In this document: positions 1-8,364 of the stretch, one piece after another
Layout: the number at the start of each line of letters is the position of its first letter
Position numbering within the stretch: the stretch's first letter is position 1
Assembly (NCBI RefSeq): GCF_963662805.1
Contig: NZ_OY759870.1
Location: forward strand, 1-64,000
Direction of reading: 5' to 3'
DNA length: 64,000 bases
Source: an uncultured Cohaesibacter sp.
GTDB lineage: Bacteria; Pseudomonadota; Alphaproteobacteria; Rhizobiales; Cohaesibacteraceae
Made by a program: the position numbers and the translations under genes
The notes under the pieces: model-generated
Databases searched by the model: none
Told to the model about the DNA's origin: nothing
What the model saw: only the letters and a program-made list of their open reading frames with translations

Positions 1-1328
1 TAAACATTGACGAAATCCGGCCCCAACAGGTCATGCAGCTGTTCGTTCCGTTCGAGCCGTCCCAGCGAATGATGCACAGAGCGGGGCAAGCTGAAGGGCA
101 TGTGGTGGGCATGTTGCTGCAACTGCGGCTTGGGCTTGTCCTTGTTGATGATGCCGAGCAGACCGCAGGCGAGGCTCGCCGCAATGGCCAGATAGGGGTT
201 GGTATCGGCTCCGACCAGCCGGTTCTCGATCCGGCGGGCTTCCGGTCCGGAATTGGGGATGCGAAGCCCGACCGAGCGGTTGTCGATCGACCATTCGAGG
301 TTGATGGGCGCCGAGTCGCCAGCCAGCAGGCGCCGGTAGCTGTTCACGTAAGGCGCAAAGATGCTCATGGCGTCGGGCAGATATTTCTGCTGTCCGCCGA
401 GGAACTGGTAGAACAGCTCGCTTGGTGCGCCTTGCGCATCGGAAAAGACATTCTGTCCCGTCTTGGCATCCACCACGCTCTGGTGGATATGCATGGCGCT
501 ACCCGGCTCATTGTCCATCGGTTTGGCCATGAAAGTCGCATAGCAATCGTGGCGGAAAGCCGCCTCGCGGATCAGGCGCTTGAAGACGAAGATCTGGTCG
601 GCGAGATCGAGCGGGTTGCCATGAATAAGGTTGATCTCGAGCTGGCCAGCGCCGCCTTCCTGAATGACTGTATCGATCTCCAGTCCCTGTGCATCGGCAA
701 AATCGTAGATATCCTCGATCACGCGATCATATTCGTCAACCGCGGCAATCGAATAGGCCTGACGACCCACAGATTGACGTCCGGAGCGCCCGACGGGCGG
801 CTCGAGCGGATAGTCGGGGTCCGTGTTGCGCTTGGTCAGATAGAATTCGAGCTCCGGCGCGACCACCGGTTTCCAGCCCATTGTCTCGAAGCCGCCAACC
901 ACCCGGCGTAGCACGTTGCGCGGAGCGAGCTCCACCAGTTCACCGTCGAGATCATAAAGGTCGTGGATCACCTGCATGGTCGGATCGTTGGCCCATGGCA
1001 CGGCGCGTAGAGTACTCAGATCGGGGACGAGCTGGATGTCCCGCTCCATCATGAAGTCCTGCCGGTCCTCCATCTCGATATAATTGCCGGTGATGGTCTG
1101 GAAAAAGATCGAAGTCGGCAAATAGGTCGGCGATAATCCCGAGAATTTGGAGGCGGGCATGGCTTTGCCGCGGGCGATGCCGACGATGTCCGGGACCACG
1201 CATTCAACTTCGTCGATGCCGCGCTGACGCATCCACTCATGAACCTCTTCCGATGTTCTGGGGACCTGATTGCTGCGGCTGGAGCCATGGTTTGCGGATG
1301 GGCTGGCGGTTTCGCTGGGCTTGGTCAT
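1..1328 (-). CDS. Glutamine synthetase-like protein, probable gamma-glutamylputrescine synthetase (3' end beyond window)
   Basis: The minus-strand frame is open from the ATG at 1326-1328 to the left edge (442 codons), so only the last few residues are missing for a typical 450-460 residue family member. The glutamine synthetase catalytic domain is recognisable: the metal-binding block APELEFYL, the EGGAGQLEINL block, MAKP followed by SAMHIHQS, the APYVNSYRR block, NRSVGLRIP and RIENRLVGADTNPYLA. The family ligates glutamate to ammonia or to an amine using ATP. Because the gene lies beside a putrescine importer and a GntR regulator, ligation to putrescine (PuuA-like, first step of putrescine breakdown in the cytoplasm) is the likely role. 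That is inferred from context, and a true ammonia-fixing role is less likely. AGGTAA lies about 8 bases before the ATG. The promoter side carries two TGTGATCAC palindromes. Confidence 0.85.
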   Translation of the reverse strand, partial: MTKPSETASPSANHGSSRSNQVPRTSEEVHEWMRQRGIDEVECVVPDIVGIARGKAMPASKFSGLSPTYLPTSIFFQTITGNYIEMEDRQDFMMERDIQLVPDLSTLRAVPWANDPTMQVIHDLYDLDGELVELAPRNVLRRVVGGFETMGWKPVVAPELEFYLTKRNTDPDYPLEPPVGRSGRQSVGRQAYSIAAVDEYDRVIEDIYDFADAQGLEIDTVIQEGGAGQLEINLIHGNPLDLADQIFVFKRLIREAAFRHDCYATFMAKPMDNEPGSAMHIHQSVVDAKTGQNVFSDAQGAPSELFYQFLGGQQKYLPDAMSIFAPYVNSYRRLLAGDSAPINLEWSIDNRSVGLRIPNSGPEARRIENRLVGADTNPYLAIAASLACGLLGIINKDKPKPQLQQHAHHMPFSLPRSVHHSLGRLERNEQLHDLLGPDFVNV

Positions 1329-1386
1329 ATCGTTACCTGTTAGGGGCAATTGCAGTCTCTGCAATCGACCGAGAGCTTAGTTCAGG

Positions 1387-1425
1387 ACGTGATCACAAAG
1401 CAAGAGAAATTTGTGATCACAAATT
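1387..1425. promoter_or_regulatory. Two putative GntR-family operators upstream of the glutamine synthetase-like gene
   Basis: A perfect 18-bp palindrome AATTTGTGATCACAAATT lies at 1408-1425. A second GTGATCAC core lies at 1389-1396, with centres 24 bp apart. They are 60-100 bp upstream of the start at 1328 and face the gene for a GntR/FCD regulator. Operators of this family are usually short palindromes of this size. Binding by the neighbouring regulator is inferred. Confidence 0.6.
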
Positions 1426-1526
1426 AGCTTGAACTCTGTTTACAAAGCGGATGCATACGCGCAAAGGGCGAAGTTTCAGTCAGATACTATCAAAAGCCGC
1501 CTGTCCCGACCTTGTGATTTTGCCGA

Positions 1527-2231
1527 TCAAATGTGATCGCCAATGAACAGCATGCCCTGATGAATATCCTCGCTGATTGCGGTGCGCAGAGCGCTGGCGT
1601 CGCGCGTTCGCAGCGCCTCGATGGCCTGTTTGTGCTGGTCGATCAGGTTTGCCGTGCCGTGTCGGCCATAGATGAGACGCATGAATGGGCCGAACTGCAT
1701 CCAGACACTTTCCACAAGCCGAACGATGACATCGGACTTTGCCGCATTGTAGATGGCGAAATGGAAGGCGTGATTGCCCCGCATATATCCTTCCACATCG
1801 CCATTTTCCAGACAGACGTCAATCGCTAGATCAATCTCCACAAGGCGTTGGATTTCTGCGCTGTTGATGTGGGGAAGGGCCATTTCCGCCAGCTCAGGTT
1901 CCAGCAGGGAACGGGTCAGATTGATCTCGTGATACCGGCTGGCTGTCATGGCGGGAATGGAAACGCGGCGGTTGCCGTGGCTCTCGAGCGCCCCTTCGGC
2001 CGTCAGGCGTCTGACCGCTTCGCGCACCGGCATCGGGCTGACCCGAAGGTCTTCGGCAAGGCCCCGCAAGGTCACCGCATTGCCCGGCAGGAAGCCGCCA
2101 ACCAGAAGGCGCTCCCGCAAGGTCTGATAAATACGCTCATGGGCGGTTTGGGGGGCGGATGTCACCGCGTCGGCTTCGTTTTCCCAAGCCTCCGGGTGAC
2201 TGGTTTCCATCTCGTTTTCCACTATGCTCAT
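1527..2231 (-). CDS. GntR family transcriptional regulator, FCD domain
   Basis: A 234-residue protein from the ATG at 2231. It has an N-terminal winged helix (HERIYQTLRERLLVGGFLPG, then LAEDLRVSPMPVREAVRRL and a GALESHGNRRVSIP wing) and a C-terminal all-helical FCD ligand domain with conserved His/Glu-type positions (ANHAFHFAIYNAA-like segment). This architecture belongs to the FadR subfamily, which senses small acids or amines. The frame is open upstream to 2366, but that extra part is AT-rich, reads like non-coding sequence and contains an operator-like palindrome, so the internal ATG (2231, or 2210) is preferred. It sits between the two halves of the polyamine cluster and probably represses it. 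The ligand is unknown. Confidence 0.85.
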   Translation of the reverse strand: MSIVENEMETSHPEAWENEADAVTSAPQTAHERIYQTLRERLLVGGFLPGNAVTLRGLAEDLRVSPMPVREAVRRLTAEGALESHGNRRVSIPAMTASRYHEINLTRSLLEPELAEMALPHINSAEIQRLVEIDLAIDVCLENGDVEGYMRGNHAFHFAIYNAAKSDVIVRLVESVWMQFGPFMRLIYGRHGTANLIDQHKQAIEALRTRDASALRTAISEDIHQGMLFIGDHI

Positions 2232-2300
2232 GGTCCAGTTATAACTGCGCAAGGTGATCGGGCAAAAAGGATTTTGATCGAAAGAGCTTGCGGTCAGCAA

Positions 2301-2320
2301 AATTTTGTGATCAAATTTTT
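2301..2320. promoter_or_regulatory. Putative GntR operator upstream of potF
   Basis: The stretch TTTTGTGATCAAATTTTT repeats the TTTGTGATCA half of the perfect palindrome at 1408-1425. It lies about 90 bp upstream of potF and in the leader of the GntR gene, so it could serve both divergent units. The right half is imperfect. Assignment rests on similarity to the other site only. Confidence 0.45.
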
Positions 2321-2404
2321 TCCATAATAGACAAAAATACAATCGGGCGGCAATAGCCCATCGCAATCACCACCTATCCCGATAGAGTTAAGGGGACTTA
2401 GTCA

Positions 2405-3514
2405 ATGGCAGGCAAAGCAGGTAAGCTTTTCTCCAAATCCGCACTCACCATGGCATCATTTCTGGCTGCAACGAGCCTGAGTATGGCCGCGGACGGCGAA
2501 ATTCACGTCTATAACTGGTCAGATTATATTGATGAGGAAGTCATTTCGGACTTCGAAAAGGAAACAGGCATCAAGGTCGTCTACGACGTCTTTGATTCCA
2601 ACGAAGTGCTCGAAACCAAGCTTCTGGCCGGTTCAACCGGTTATGACATCGTGGTTCCAACCGGCACATTCCTGCAGCGGCAGATTCAGGCGGGTGTTTT
2701 CCAGAAGCTCGACAAATCCAAGCTCCCGAACCTGAAGAACATGTGGGACGTGGTCTCAGAGCGCACTGCGGCTTATGACCCGGGCAACGATTATTCCATC
2801 AACTATATGTGGGGTACCACCGGCATCGGCTTCAATGTTGCCGCCGCCAAGGAACGCATGGGCGATGTGCCACTCAACACCTGGGACATGATCTTCAAGC
2901 CCGAGAATGCTGCCAAGTTTCAGGATTGCGGCATCTATATTCTCGATGCGCCGACCGAAGTCATTCCGCTGACGTTGATGTATCTGGGCAAGGATCCCAA
3001 CAGCCACGACCCCGAAGACATCAAGGCTGCAGAAGAGCTGCTGCTCTCGATCCGCCCCTATGTCCAGAAATTCCATTCGTCTGAATATATCAACGGCCTC
3101 GCCAACGGCGATATCTGTCTGGCAATCGGCTGGTCTGGCGACGTCTTTCAGGCTCGCGACCGCGCAGCAGAAGCCGCAAATGGCGTCGAAGTGAACTATA
3201 TCATCCCCAAGGAAGGGGCACAGATGTGGTTTGACCAGATGGCCATTCCTGCCGACGCCAAGAATGTCGATGGTGCGCTCACCTTCCTCAACTACATCAT
3301 GCGGCCGGACGTTATCGCCAAGGCATCGAACTATGTCTTCTACGCCAACGGCAACCTCGCCTCGCAGGAACTGCTGGATGAGGATCTGCTGAGCGATCCG
3401 GCTGTGTATCCGGACGAGGAAACCACGTCCAAGCTCTTCGTGCACATGCCTTATCCGCCAAAAATCCAGCGTGTCGTGACCCGCGCCTGGACCAAGGTCA
3501 AGTCCGGCCAGTAA
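2405..3514 (+). CDS. potF: Putrescine/spermidine-binding periplasmic protein
   Basis: A 369-residue solute-binding protein of the PotF/PotD family. It has an N-terminal signal peptide (basic start, hydrophobic core, ATSLSMAADG cleavage region). The mature protein opens with IHVYNWSDYIDEEVI, the family hallmark, and carries later PotF-like blocks (YDVVPTGTF-type, SEYINGLANGDICLAIGWSGD and EGAQMWFDQMAIP) that line the polyamine pocket. It delivers polyamine to the membrane complex encoded downstream. An AAGGGGAC ribosome site lies about 7 bases before the ATG. A strong hairpin follows the stop and may set a higher level of this subunit than of the transporter. Putrescine rather than spermidine is favoured by the flanking PuuA-like genes, but the specificity is inferred. 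Confidence 0.92.
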   Translation: MAGKAGKLFSKSALTMASFLAATSLSMAADGEIHVYNWSDYIDEEVISDFEKETGIKVVYDVFDSNEVLETKLLAGSTGYDIVVPTGTFLQRQIQAGVFQKLDKSKLPNLKNMWDVVSERTAAYDPGNDYSINYMWGTTGIGFNVAAAKERMGDVPLNTWDMIFKPENAAKFQDCGIYILDAPTEVIPLTLMYLGKDPNSHDPEDIKAAEELLLSIRPYVQKFHSSEYINGLANGDICLAIGWSGDVFQARDRAAEAANGVEVNYIIPKEGAQMWFDQMAIPADAKNVDGALTFLNYIMRPDVIAKASNYVFYANGNLASQELLDEDLLSDPAVYPDEETTSKLFVHMPYPPKIQRVVTRAWTKVKSGQ

Positions 3515-3834
3515 GGCGGACAGCCATCCGGTCAACCCGTCCGGCGCATTGTTTCGTGCCGGACGGAACCAAATGGTGTCCGGGCTGTCCCACTGGCCGC
3601 CCGACCCTCATGTGAAATAATATTTGTTGATTGCCCTTTGTCGGACGTCTCTGGATCGTCTTGGCAAAACACGCCTGAAGGACGGCTCCCGCGCATCAAT
3701 GTCCTCCCGAGATTGGCGGATTCTGTCTACAGGCAATTTGATATCTGGTTGAAATGGCGGCACGATGCAGTCTCTGACCCCGGCCTTTGATCGGGTTCCT
3801 GGCTGGCCATTTAGCGCAGTGAGCGAGAGTTGAT
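3515..3834 (+). other. potF-potG intergenic region
   Basis: This 320-bp gap inside the transporter operon holds the hairpin at 3537-3566. The rest shows no convincing ORF. The potG start at 3835 has only a weak purine-rich ribosome site (GCGAGAG). Confidence 0.6.
3537..3566 (+). terminator. Intercistronic hairpin after potF
   Basis: A 9-bp perfect stem (CCGTCCGGC / GCCGGACGG) with a 12-base loop begins 22 bases after the potF stop. There is no U-tract, so it is more likely an mRNA-stabilising or attenuating element than a full terminator. Such elements commonly follow binding-protein genes. Confidence 0.5.
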
Positions 3835-5001
3835 ATGAATGGTTCCCCCAATGCAGGATCTGGCAGCACTTTTGCGCCCTGGGACGATCCAGACGAAAAA
3901 CCGCTGATCCGGTTTGACGCTGTCACCAAGAAATTTGATGACTTCACTGCCATCGACAATCTCAACCTCAAGATCTACGAGCGCGAATTCTTCGCCCTGC
4001 TGGGCCCGTCCGGCTGTGGCAAGACGACCCTGATGCGCATGCTCGCCGGCTTCGAGCAGCCCACCACCGGCTCGATCATGCTAAGGCAGGAGCATCTCAC
4101 TGAAATCCCGCCGCACCGTCGGCCGGTGAACATGATGTTCCAGTCCTATGCCCTCTTCCCGCATATGAGTGTGGAGCAGAACATCGCCTTCGGCCTCAAA
4201 CAGGAAAAACGCCCCAAGGCCGAGATTGCCGACCGTGTCGAGGAGATGCTGACACTGGTCCAGCTCAAACCCTTCGCAAAACGCAAGCCCCACCAACTCT
4301 CGGGCGGACAGCGCCAGCGCGTGGCGCTCGCCCGCTCGCTGGCCAAGAAACCCAAGCTGTTGCTGCTCGACGAACCGCTCGGTGCACTTGATCGCAAACT
4401 GCGTGAACAGACCCAGTTCGAACTGATGACCATTCAGGAAAAGCTCGGCCTCACCTTCGTGATCGTTACCCACGATCAGGAAGAAGCCATGACCGTGGCG
4501 AGCCGCATCGCCCTAATGGAGCAGGGCAAGCTCGTTCAGGTCTCCACCCCACGCAACATCTACGAAAATCCCAATTGCCGCTATGTCGCGGACTTCCTTG
4601 GCGACGTCAACATCATCGGCGGGCGCATAGCCGGTCAGGGCGAGACGGAAAGCGATATCACCAAACTCGCCTGGCACGAGACTCTCGCGCCGCTTCTGGT
4701 GCGCCTCAAACCCGACGCGCCAACCCCGGAAAAAGGATCCGAGGGCTGGATCGCTGTGCGGCCCGAAAAGGTTCGCATCTCACGGGACATGCCCACCGAC
4801 ACCCACAACATCCTCAAGGGCAAGGTGCTCGACATCGCCTACACCGGCAACATCTCCACCTACCACGTCAAAACCGAGGACGGCCAGATCATCAAGTCGC
4901 AGGAAGCCAATCTTGAGCACCAGCGCGACCGTAGCATCACGTGGGACGACGAGGTCTTTGTTCATTGGCGGGCTGGCGCCTGCGTGCTGCTGGAGAGCTG
5001 A
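3835..5001 (+). CDS. potG: Polyamine ABC transporter ATP-binding protein
   Basis: A 388-residue ATPase of the PotA/PotG type. Walker A GPSGCGKTT is at residues 57-65, the Q-loop is in MMFQSYALFPH, the signature LSGGQ is at 155-159, and Walker B ending in LLLLDE with the D-loop LGALD is near 180. A C-terminal TOBE domain (about 275-385) with the conserved VRPEKVRIS strand follows. It energises polyamine import at the cytoplasmic face of the membrane. The stop is 3 bases before the potH start, so the two are translated as one unit. The long N-terminal lead (about 25 residues before the ABC fold) is usual in PotG proteins. Confidence 0.93.
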   Translation: MNGSPNAGSGSTFAPWDDPDEKPLIRFDAVTKKFDDFTAIDNLNLKIYEREFFALLGPSGCGKTTLMRMLAGFEQPTTGSIMLRQEHLTEIPPHRRPVNMMFQSYALFPHMSVEQNIAFGLKQEKRPKAEIADRVEEMLTLVQLKPFAKRKPHQLSGGQRQRVALARSLAKKPKLLLLDEPLGALDRKLREQTQFELMTIQEKLGLTFVIVTHDQEEAMTVASRIALMEQGKLVQVSTPRNIYENPNCRYVADFLGDVNIIGGRIAGQGETESDITKLAWHETLAPLLVRLKPDAPTPEKGSEGWIAVRPEKVRISRDMPTDTHNILKGKVLDIAYTGNISTYHVKTEDGQIIKSQEANLEHQRDRSITWDDEVFVHWRAGACVLLES

Positions 5002-5004
5002 GCC

Positions 5005-5985
5005 ATGACCGAAGTCACTGAAGTCGCAGCCATGGCCCCGACCGGCGATCCCGAACCGAAGGACACCCCGCGCCGCATGCGGTTGCCGAACAACTTCGGC
5101 CGCTGCATCCTCATTCTGGTGCCCTATATCTGGCTGCTGGTGCTGTTTCTGGTGCCCTTCATCATCGTCGTCAAGATCTCCTTGTCGGACACGGCGATTG
5201 CCATGCCGCCCTACACGCCGACGTTCGATCTGGCTCAAGGGTGGGCGGGGCTGAAGTCTCTGCTCAGTCAGCTTGATTTCGAGAATTTCACCTGGCTGAT
5301 GGAGGATGACCTCTATTGGAAGAGCTACCTCTCCAGCCTTGAAATCGCATTGGTCTCGACCTTCATTGCGTTGGTGATCGGCTACCCCATCGCCTATTCC
5401 ATGGCGCGGGCCCCGAGCGAATGGCGGCCAACGCTGCTGATGCTGATCATTCTGCCCTTCTGGACCAGCTTCCTCATTCGCGTTTATGCCTGGATCGGCA
5501 TTCTGAAGAAAGAGGGCCTGCTGAACCTCGCCCTGATGCACATGGGCATCATCAATGAGCCGCTGACCATCCTCAACACCGACACGGCGGTCTATATCGG
5601 CATTGTCTATTCCTATCTGCCCTTCATGGTGCTGCCTCTCTACTCGACCCTTGAGAAGCTCGATGAGTCTTTGCTTGAGGCGGCGACCGATCTGGGCAGT
5701 TCGCCTTTCAAGGCCTTCTGGGTGATCACGCTACCCCTGTCTCTGCCCGGCGTCATTGCAGGTTGCTTCCTTGTCTTCATTCCGGCTGTCGGCGAGTTCG
5801 TCATTCCCGATCTGCTCGGTGGCTCCAACACGCTGATGATCGGCAAGACCCTTTGGGTGGAATTCTTCGCCAACCGCGACTGGCCGGTGGCCTCTGCGGT
5901 GGCGGTGATCTTGCTCCTCTTGCTGGTGGTGCCGATTGTGCTGTTCCAGCGCATGCAGGAAAAAGAACGGGAAAAGGGGGCATAA
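5005..5985 (+). CDS. potH: Polyamine ABC transporter permease, subunit 1
   Basis: A 326-residue inner-membrane protein with a hydrophilic N-terminus (1-30), a first membrane segment at about 33-58 and five more further on. The cytoplasmic EAA loop that docks on the ATPase is at residues 225-248 (EAATDLGSSPFKAFWV followed by the conserved LPLSLPG). The N-terminal length and the YNWSDY-type partner protein fit PotH rather than PotB. It pairs with the next gene to form the channel. It lies 3 bases after potG and 4 bases before potI. Confidence 0.92.
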   Translation: MTEVTEVAAMAPTGDPEPKDTPRRMRLPNNFGRCILILVPYIWLLVLFLVPFIIVVKISLSDTAIAMPPYTPTFDLAQGWAGLKSLLSQLDFENFTWLMEDDLYWKSYLSSLEIALVSTFIALVIGYPIAYSMARAPSEWRPTLLMLIILPFWTSFLIRVYAWIGILKKEGLLNLALMHMGIINEPLTILNTDTAVYIGIVYSYLPFMVLPLYSTLEKLDESLLEAATDLGSSPFKAFWVITLPLSLPGVIAGCFLVFIPAVGEFVIPDLLGGSNTLMIGKTLWVEFFANRDWPVASAVAVILLLLLVVPIVLFQRMQEKEREKGA

Positions 5986-5989
5986 GGAA

Positions 5990-6808
5990 ATGAAACGGTT
6001 CGGTTTCTTCAACGTCACGGCCCTCACGTTGGGCTTCGCCTTCCTTTATCTGCCAATCGTTCTGTTGATCATCTTCTCCTTCAACGAGAGCCGGTTGGTC
6101 ACCGTCTGGGGTGGTTTCTCGACCAAATGGTACGCCGAGGTTTTTGCCAACGACGGCTTCATGGACGCCGCATGGGTGACCTTCCGGGTGGCCTTCCTGT
6201 CGGCGACGCTGGCAACGATCCTCGGCACCATGGCCGCGCTCGTCCTCATCCGGGCCGGGCGCTTCCCGGGCAAGACGCTGTTCTCGGGCATGGTCTATGC
6301 ACCGCTCGTCATGCCCGAGGTCATCACAGGCCTGTCGCTGCTGTTGCTCTTCGTCTCCATTGGTTTTGACCGTGGCTTCTGGACCATCACCCTCGCCCAT
6401 GTCACCTTTTCCATGTGCTATTCGGCGGTGGTCGTCTCCTCGCGTCTTGTCACCTTCGACATGTCGCTCGAAGAGGCCGCGATGGATCTTGGCGCGTCCC
6501 GGCTTGGCACTTTCTTTCAGGTAACCCTGCCGATCATCCTGCCTGCCATCCTGTCCGCGTGGCTTCTGAGCTTCACCCTGTCCCTTGATGATCTGGTGAT
6601 TGCCTCCTTCGCCTCCGGTCCCGGCGCGACCACCCTGCCAATGAAGATCTATTCTCAGGTGCGCCTTGGCGTCACGCCTGAAATCAACGCCCTGTCAACG
6701 ATCCTTGTTGTCTTGGTATCCACCGGTGTGATAGGAGCCTCTCTCCTGACCAAGCGGCGAGAGGTTCGCCGCAAGCGGGAAGAACGCGCAGCGGTGGCAG
6801 CCCTCTAG
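5990..6808 (+). CDS. potI: Polyamine ABC transporter permease, subunit 2
   Basis: A 272-residue six-helix permease of the binding-protein-dependent family. The EAA loop is at residues 161-183 (EEAAMDLGASRLGTF then QVTLP), and a segment rich in LDD (SLDDLVIASF) is typical of PotI/PotC. The ATG at 5990 is chosen because ATAAGGAA precedes it and it directly follows the potH stop. An upstream in-frame start (5936) would overlap potH without a ribosome site. The arginine-rich C-terminus (about 20 residues) is cytoplasmic. Confidence 0.92.
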   Translation: MKRFGFFNVTALTLGFAFLYLPIVLLIIFSFNESRLVTVWGGFSTKWYAEVFANDGFMDAAWVTFRVAFLSATLATILGTMAALVLIRAGRFPGKTLFSGMVYAPLVMPEVITGLSLLLLFVSIGFDRGFWTITLAHVTFSMCYSAVVVSSRLVTFDMSLEEAAMDLGASRLGTFFQVTLPIILPAILSAWLLSFTLSLDDLVIASFASGPGATTLPMKIYSQVRLGVTPEINALSTILVVLVSTGVIGASLLTKRREVRRKREERAAVAAL

Positions 6809-6890
6809 AGAATATCCGTGAACGGATTGACCCGAGCGCTGGACCCACCATCAAGGATGGGGCAGCGCGAGCGAATTGAATGAAACCAAC

Positions 6891-8291
6891 ATGCTGACAC
6901 GTGAAAAGAACAAACAGCAGGCCGATGCCTTCCGCGCCGAGGCCGAAGCCTTTCTCGCCGAGCATCCTGATCTGGTAAAGGTCGAGATCCTGTTGCCTCG
7001 CTTCTGCGGCACCCTGATGGGAAAATGGCTGCCCGCCGACATGCTGACCAAGCTCGCCGATGGCGCGGTCCGTCTGCCGCGCTCCACCGCCGCTCTCGAC
7101 ATTTGGGGCGACGACGTCCCGGCGGTCGGTATCGCGCTGGAGAAAGGCGATCCCGATGGCGCCTGCGCGCCCGTGCCGGGAACGCTTGCCATGGTTCCAT
7201 GGGCGTCGGAGCCAACTGCTCAGGTGCTGGTCACCATGCGCGATCTCATCAGCGGCGAGGATTGCGGCTACGACACCCGCTCGACCTTGTCGCGAATGGA
7301 GGCCCGTTTCGCCGACAAGGGCCTGACGCCGGTCGTTGCGACCGAGCTGGAATTCTATCTCATCGACCCAGAGACAACCGTGACCGGCCATCCGCAGGGT
7401 CCGAAAGTCCCCGGCATCGGCGAACGGCTGACCCGCTCTCAGGTCTACAACATGGATGTGATTGCCGCCTTTGAACCGCTTTTGGCCGAGATTTACGAAG
7501 TGTGCCAGATCCAGAATATTCCGGCCGAGACCACCATTTCCGAATTCGGCCCCGGCCAATTCGAAATGAACCTCAAGCATGTGCCGAGTGCTCTTGAGGC
7601 CGCCGATCACTGCATGCTGTTCAAGCGCGTGGTGCGCAACATTGCACGCAAGCATGGCATGGACGCCACCTTCATGGCCAAGCCCTATGCCCACTCTACC
7701 GGCAACGGCTTTCACGTGCACATGTCCGTGCTTGATGCAGAGGGCAACAACATCTTCTCCGGCGAGGATGATCACGAGGCGAGCGACACCCTGCGCCACG
7801 CCATTGGCGGCCTGATCGAGACCATGCGCGACTGCCAGATCCTTTATGCGCCGCACGCCAACAGCTACCGCCGCTTCCAGCCCGAAAGCTACGCCCCGAC
7901 AACCCCCTGCTGGGGCTATGATCATCGGGCTGTGGCGATCCGGGTGCCTTCGGCCAATGGTCCGGCGGCGCGCTTCGAGCACCGCGTTGCGGGCGCCGAT
8001 GCCAACCCCTATCTGGTCATCGCCTCGCTTCTGGCTGGCACCATCACCGGTCTCGAGAAGAAATGTGATCCGGGAGCCCCTGTCGAGACTCTTGAACAGG
8101 TGGCGGAAATGAAGCCCCTGTCCCCGATCTGGCAGGAAGCCATCGCCCGTTTTGGCGCGTCCGACTGGGCTGAAGAGCTGTTCGGTTATGACTTCCACTA
8201 TTGCTACACCCGGTCCCGTGAGGCCGAGGAGCAGATCGTGGCAACGACCATCACCGATTTCGAATGCCGCACCTACCTGCGCACCGTCTGA
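6891..8291 (+). CDS. puuA: Glutamine synthetase family protein, probable gamma-glutamylputrescine synthetase
   Basis: About 466 residues from the ATG at 6891; a TTG at 6876 would add five residues and neither start has a strong ribosome site. Glutamine synthetase catalytic motifs are all present: VATELEFYL (metal-binding Glu), EFGPGQFEMNL, FMAKP then GNGFHVHMS, APHANSYRRF, AVAIRVP and RFEHRVAGADANPYL. As the last gene of the pot operon it likely condenses imported putrescine with glutamate. It differs clearly from the first glutamine synthetase-like gene at 1-1328, so the locus carries two divergent paralogues, perhaps for different amines. A strong terminator follows the stop. Confidence 0.85.
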   Translation: MLTREKNKQQADAFRAEAEAFLAEHPDLVKVEILLPRFCGTLMGKWLPADMLTKLADGAVRLPRSTAALDIWGDDVPAVGIALEKGDPDGACAPVPGTLAMVPWASEPTAQVLVTMRDLISGEDCGYDTRSTLSRMEARFADKGLTPVVATELEFYLIDPETTVTGHPQGPKVPGIGERLTRSQVYNMDVIAAFEPLLAEIYEVCQIQNIPAETTISEFGPGQFEMNLKHVPSALEAADHCMLFKRVVRNIARKHGMDATFMAKPYAHSTGNGFHVHMSVLDAEGNNIFSGEDDHEASDTLRHAIGGLIETMRDCQILYAPHANSYRRFQPESYAPTTPCWGYDHRAVAIRVPSANGPAARFEHRVAGADANPYLVIASLLAGTITGLEKKCDPGAPVETLEQVAEMKPLSPIWQEAIARFGASDWAEELFGYDFHYCYTRSREAEEQIVATTITDFECRTYLRTV

Positions 8292-8296
8292 AGGAA

Positions 8297-8334
8297 AAAG
8301 GCGAGGCATCCATCGATGCCTCGCCTTTGTTTTA
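8297..8334 (+). terminator. Rho-independent terminator of the pot operon
   Basis: A perfect 14-bp stem (AAAGGCGAGGCATC / GATGCCTCGCCTTT) with a 4-base loop is followed by TGTTTT, six bases after the stop of the glutamine synthetase-like gene. Confidence 0.85.
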
Positions 8335-8364
8335 AGCCGCTTTTTGCAAGAGTGGTCTTGGGGT

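Noticed and set aside
33..911. Plus-strand ORF of 292 codons
   Set aside because: It is antisense to the glutamine synthetase-like gene, which is supported by catalytic motifs; the translation has no family features.
2232..2366. Longer N-terminus of the GntR regulator
   Set aside because: The extra 45 residues are encoded by AT-rich promoter-like DNA containing an operator-like palindrome, and no ribosome site is found at 2366.
6684..8309. 541-codon minus-strand ORF
   Set aside because: Antisense shadow of the second glutamine synthetase-like gene, produced by high GC codon use.
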